This document shows, piece by piece, positions 59,386 to 64,000 of a stretch of DNA of 64,000 nt. The translations under genes were made by a program, and so were the position numbers. Origin of the DNA: Kingdonia uniflora (taxonomy: Eukaryota > Streptophyta > Magnoliopsida > Ranunculales > Circaeasteraceae); assembly GCA_014058105.1 (NCBI GenBank), contig JACGCM010000677.1, forward strand, positions 591,137 to 655,136, given 5' to 3'. The notes under the pieces are model-generated. The model worked only from the letters and a program-made list of their open reading frames with translations. It was not told the DNA's origin and ran no database searches. Each line of letters opens with the position of its first letter. Position 1 is the stretch's first letter.

Positions 59386-62300
59386 TATTTATTTTTAGGT
59401 TACATTCACAACCACTATAATAGATACTTTTCTGCTGTTGGGATGTCAGCCGTGCTTTACCTTACAGCAGGAAGTCGATCAGTATTTAGTTTGCGAGTTG
59501 CAGCATCCCTGCCCCTTTCTATCAGATCTGTAGGTCGAGGGCCTAAATTCATTTCCATGGACGCCATACAGTTCCCTCGATCTATATTTACTCTACAAAT
59601 ACAACCCTTGTCTGACAGACTCTTGAACAAGGTATCTCGTTCTAACTCAAGTCTTTTTACTTCTCTTACAAAATAAACAACGGTCAACTTTAACAGGTTT
59701 GAGTGTGATACATGAGATACGACTATCTTCGAAAAATGAGACCTTACCTTCTCGAGGAGTGACTCCAAAATCGCATATATGATGTGCCATTTCCCTTTCT
59801 GTTAAAACATCAAAAGCTATACTCTCTTCCAATTTTTTGACGGCTTTAGCTGATTCAGCCTGATTAATGGCCTCTAAGTCCGCCACCTAAGCACGAAGTC
59901 TCTCGATTTATGTATTAAACTCTTCTTTGACCGAAGTATCCTTTAATAGGTCGTCTTTCTTCTTTATCAAAATCTCCTTCGCCCTAATTTCCCCTTCCAA
60001 GACCTTTTCCCTGACAAGAACAATATCCAACTTATGTTGGCACTCTCTTAAGTTTGCATTCCCTTTTTGCACATGTCCTTGAATTCGAGCTACATCACTT
60101 TTCAGTTCCCTAATTCGGCCTGACAGGCTAACTACATCCCTTTGGACTAAAGGAACCTTAACATCATTTTTACTACTCCTTGAGCGCTTTCCAGCCTCGG
60201 TGTTCTGATACGCGCGTTGGCTTACGCCAATTCGGTCTTCAATCGTGCCACCCTCTTATTTAACTCGTCATACTTCTATTGCATCGTCCAAAACTCCATA
60301 TCCTTGGTAGGTAGGGCTGTATGCAAGTGTTCGGCTGCAGCTTCCAAAGCCGATAGATCATCTCGAGCTACCTTTAGCTCATTATCATTTGAATCATTTT
60401 TCTTTTTAGTCGCTCCAGCTCGCATCTACAATTATGAAAATCAGCTCAAGATTGTCCCTCCGATCTTTATAGCACCTGAATACTGTATTGAGCCATGTCA
60501 GCATACCTACTCTTTGCCATCAGCGTGTCAATCTGACTTTGAAGCTTCGCTGCGTGTTCTATTATTTCTACAAGCTCTTTTAGCCCCTTATCAATTTCGG
60601 CATCCTTCTCCTCAATCTTACGAGTGAGGTCGACAATAGTCTGGGTTACCTCAACAAACTTGAAGTACACCTTTACGTGTTGGTCTTCTCTGTCCTCATT
60701 CGCCTCCCTCACTCTATCCAACTCCTCTGTATATTCTCAGTTGCATTGGAGTGCCTCATCTTTGCGCAAACGTGCTGAATCCAATTCGACCTGCGCAATA
60801 CATATACATTATATACAGTTCGATTAATAACACCCCATCAACATACATATATATATATATCTCATTTCTAACAAGATATCTGATTTCTAACATCTATCAT
60901 GTGCAACTACTTCTAGACTTAAAGGTCGAAGTACAATTTTAGATGGATGCTCCATGACATATACTTCAAGGTCTAAGGTGCATGTTCCCTATAAGTTACT
61001 TTGTCTAAAACTTTGATTTTCCTATACACTATGTTAGTGTCATTTTCCAAAAATTGATAACAAGTTTTTGGTCTACCTCTACGTTCTATGTTGTCTTATT
61101 TACTTGGTAGCTTTATGTTAATATAACATTCAAGTCAAAAGGCCTATTCCGATCTAAGCTTGCAAAGACAGCGAGGACGTGGAGATCTCTTTTTCCCTGG
61201 CAAGCTCGGTCTCTAAATCTTTTATTTTAAGACTCATTTCTCTAAGTACCTACAAAAGGGTTACAAACAAAAACTCAGCCTACAGAAGTCTATTCAATAC
61301 GCACAATCCAACCAATTGACAGAACACTTCCAAAATATTCATACAAAGTCATTTCTTTACCCTACCTTCTCATGCTCCCCCTCCGGGAGCTCGGTGTCAT
61401 CCCCTTGATTGTCCAACACTGTCTAAGCCATCAATAACTCCAACCCAACCTCTTCCACCTCTTCATCATCTCCCTCTTCAACATAGGTGTCTGCCTTAAT
61501 AATATCCACCTCATCCTCAGAATACCCCTTCAACATAAGGTGGCGCCCGAGTCTTTCGCGCTCTGCCTCCACCTCCACCTCCTTCAGGTTCACTCTCACC
61601 TCTACTTGTAAATGGTCGATCGCCACTACGTAGGAAGCCTTTAGGGCCTCCAACTTTTTTATATCCTTGAGAGCATCAGCCTTAGCTTGAGCTACCTTCT
61701 TTTCAAGCTCGATCTTCACCTTCTTCAGCTCAGATTTCTCCTCTTCGACTCTGAGCCAAATCTCCCTCACCAAACGAGCAACCTGCAAAGCACAAATCGA
61801 CCTTAACGTGAGCTTGAAACGCAATACATAAATATATTTCACATAATCGAGTATAAAGACCTACCATCTTGCTCATGTCCTCTTCCCCGTGAAGAGCCGC
61901 CAGCCTGGCCCTTTCCTCCACCTCTTTAAGACCGTCCTCAGTAGCAGGTCGCTCTTCAATAACCTTTTCCCCCAACTTTCCCGAGGGTTCAGTCCTTCTC
62001 CTTTTTTCTTTTCCGTCAACCTCACCACTTCCAGTGGTACCAGAGGCCAACGGACGCTTCAACATCTATTTTTTTTGGAAACGTTCGAGCTAATTTGCTC
62101 GATATAATAGACTTCGGCTGAACCGAACTATCTATTCTAGGGGTCTTGAGCAAGTTCGTTTACCCTTCCCCGCCAGTTCCTTTCTTCTTTCCATCATCAA
62201 CATCCACCATCTGCCTGGTCTATTGAGATTTTTAAACCTTTTTAGACTTGCTCCCAACCCATTTCTTTCTGCTAAGGCCAGGTCCTTCTAATACAAATTC

Positions 62301-63898
62301 GAGCTCAACCTCTTCCTCGACAACTTTGTCCAACAATGAATCTTTCCTCTCCACCTGGGACTTCGGGCCTGCCATGCACAACATTTTTATTATCAACAAA
62401 AGATCATACAGTTCAAACATATTAATATTATATGCTATGTATTGTTATACTTATTTTGTTTTACAGTTCTAAACAGAAGATCCAAGGTTCTTAATCATCT
62501 CTCTGAAGGCAATTACCCTTTACCCATATTACATTATTGTTCCAGGCTCGACCTGTTGAGTTCAGATCGAAGAAGTGAGGCCGAGTTACGCTCGCACATA
62601 AATATACCCCACCACTGGCGTGATAATTCTTCACCCCATAAAGCTGCAATACATCATCAAGAGATATCCTCCTCACTTTCCCCTCATTTTCTCATTTTTC
62701 GTTTAGATGGTCGCAAACACTTATTACCTCCCACATGTTCCCGTTCAATTGAACATGACATGCCTCAATCTTATTCATAATCCCTTTCGTCAAATTGGTA
62801 AGGGGAAGACTCAACCCGTACACTAATTGAGATAGGTGACACAAAAAACCCTCTGAATGTCACTCTGAATACTCCCATTAAAATATTCCAACGAGATCGA
62901 TTCATCTATACCCCTATCTCTTTTCTCCTCCTCCAAGTCGGCCAACAAATAAAAATACTCTTCCCTCGTCATTTCAGTACACCCCCTAAACAGCCTACCG
63001 ACGTGTTCTACACAGCTACCCCATGTCCCTCCTATAGTAGCCTTGGCTTTACAAAACTCTTTAAATGTATCCGAACAGGGAGGATATGTTACCAATTTAC
63101 CAGGGAAACCTTAAAATTGTTCAAACCCTACTTCAACCTTACTGTCAGACATTTTATTTCAGACTCTACCGTTCGATACCTCGTTAACAGGTAAATTATC
63201 CATCTCAACTATAATTCTACAGGCAAAAGTTTGATCTTACACAAATACCTCTCACGTTTGACCTACATACAGGTTCAGGTATCTATCATTATCTCATACA
63301 CATCGATCATGCACATACAAAATATATTTCATATATTCTATATATATTTCAAATTTCAAGGATTACTATAAATAGTGATCTTGGAGATTCCCTTAAAACA
63401 GATTACGATTTGCAAAACAAAAATATATACATACAACGCACATCTCTACTAACCTTCGGTGTCAGAATTAGAATCCGAAGCAGCGCCAAGCCCTTCCCTC
63501 ACAACGCTGTTGTATAGCCACCTACATGATTCAGTTCCCGCACCTATTTTTAACTGTTGATCACTCTCAGATAAACCTTTCCCAGATCCTCTGTATTTTT
63601 TTTGCGTTTCTCTCTCTGTGTTCTCCAAGTTTTCAGAAGTTGAAAAATGTTTGAATGATGAGGAAGAAGTACTATTTATTCCTTCTCTCTCTAATGGTTG
63701 GTAGTTATTGTGCCTCGCATGAGCCGTCATCGGTTTTGGAATCGAGGCTTCATTTCCACTATCCATGTCAGACGTCTTGTACCTTCTCAATAAAACCGTC
63801 TTTCCGTCATTACCCCTCCCCTTATATTTTAATATATTTTCTCTCATGTTTCCATATCTTTCTCCGACCTTCCCGCACTCATGATGACTCACACTCAC
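59386..63898 (-). pseudogene. Tat-element accessory (antisense) gene, copy 2, broken
   Basis: It is transcribed toward the integrase, antisense to the LTR and pol. Minus-strand segments in order: 63,898-63,449 (serine-rich, ending DSNSDTEG at a GTTAGT donor), 63,095-62,823 (CSDTFKEFCKAKATIGGTWG), 62,676-62,491 (HFFDLNSTGRAWNNNVIWV), 62,420-62,232, 62,065-61,860 (basic, EKRRRTEPSG), 61,780-61,423 (coiled coil ending in acidic EEGDDEEVEEVG), then coiled coils at 60,721-60,467 and 59,886-59,457. Stops and shifts break the frame. The layout matches copy 1, including GYSEDEVDIIKADTYVEE against GYSGEDVQAIMEGKFVEV. The protein is unlike gag or pol; its function is unknown. Confidence 0.62.
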
Positions 63899-63969
63899 AC
63901 GATATCAAATTTTTACAGCTTTTCATAAAAAACAAAACTAGAAGCTCCTGTTTTTTTCTGTTCTTCTTT

Positions 63970-63996
63970 CTTATACTTATAGTACTACTGACGTCA
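63970..63996 (-). promoter_or_regulatory. Possible promoter of accessory gene copy 2
   Basis: On the minus strand a palindromic TGACGTCA (63,989-63,996), a bZIP-type site, is followed by CTATAAGTATAAG, a TATA-like element, about 75-125 bp upstream of the first frames. Position and spacing resemble the TATA-to-gene arrangement of copy 1. Confidence 0.4.
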
Positions 63997-64000
63997 TTTT

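Overview
This window is nuclear DNA from a flowering plant, probably a eudicot. It is AT-rich, has GT-AG and occasional GC-AG introns, carries plant-type MITEs, SINEs, LINEs and Ty3/gypsy elements, and holds three recognisable plant genes: a CER1-type alkane-forming enzyme (minus strand), a class II CPD photolyase (plus strand) and a hypersensitive-induced-reaction (HIR) band-7 protein (minus strand). No rRNA, intact tRNA, CRISPR or prokaryote-like operon is visible.

Left half (1-35,019): a recent tandem duplication of about 16.8 kb, unit 1 at 1266-18,092 and unit 2 at 18,099-35,019, nearly identical over most of its length. Unit 1 has a complete CER1-like gene (10 exons, 619 aa), a complete photolyase (9 exons, 519 aa) and an orphan pair of HIR 3' exons. 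In unit 2 the CER1-like gene has lost its C-terminus, and its frame runs into antisense photolyase-related sequence (predicted 550 aa chimera). The unit 2 photolyase has a 2-bp deletion that rewrites its C-terminal tail. The HIR terminal exon carries a frameshift. The junction between units holds a 13-bp segment copied from about 90 bp away, as expected of template switching.

Middle (34,978-44,400): a first-exon-only photolyase pseudogene, then an older and diverged duplicate (37,099-40,390) of sequence that is HIR intron in units 1 and 2, then HIR exons 3, 2 and 1. HIR therefore spans about 15 kb with a 10-kb intron containing the photolyase pseudogene. HIR intron 1 contains a 1.7-kb foldback whose arms both carry C2H2 zinc-finger fragments.

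Right part (44,400-64,000): transposon graveyard. It holds a degraded LINE upstream of HIR, an F-box/DUF295 pseudogene cut by an LTR, and two partial Ty3/gypsy elements of Tat type in opposite orientation. One has an LTR at 47,473-47,988 plus an accessory gene on the plus strand, interrupted by a LINE with a perfect 10-bp target-site duplication. The other has an LTR, primer-binding site, deleted gag-pol, integrase, 161-bp tandem repeats and a minus-strand accessory gene reaching the window end. The two accessory genes are homologous to each other.

The three host genes are not an operon and need not work together. CER1 acts in cuticular wax synthesis, photolyase in UV-damage repair and HIR in immune-linked membrane microdomains. 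The main story is structural: a tandem duplication that made a chimeric gene, a shortened repair enzyme and a gene with alternative 3' ends.
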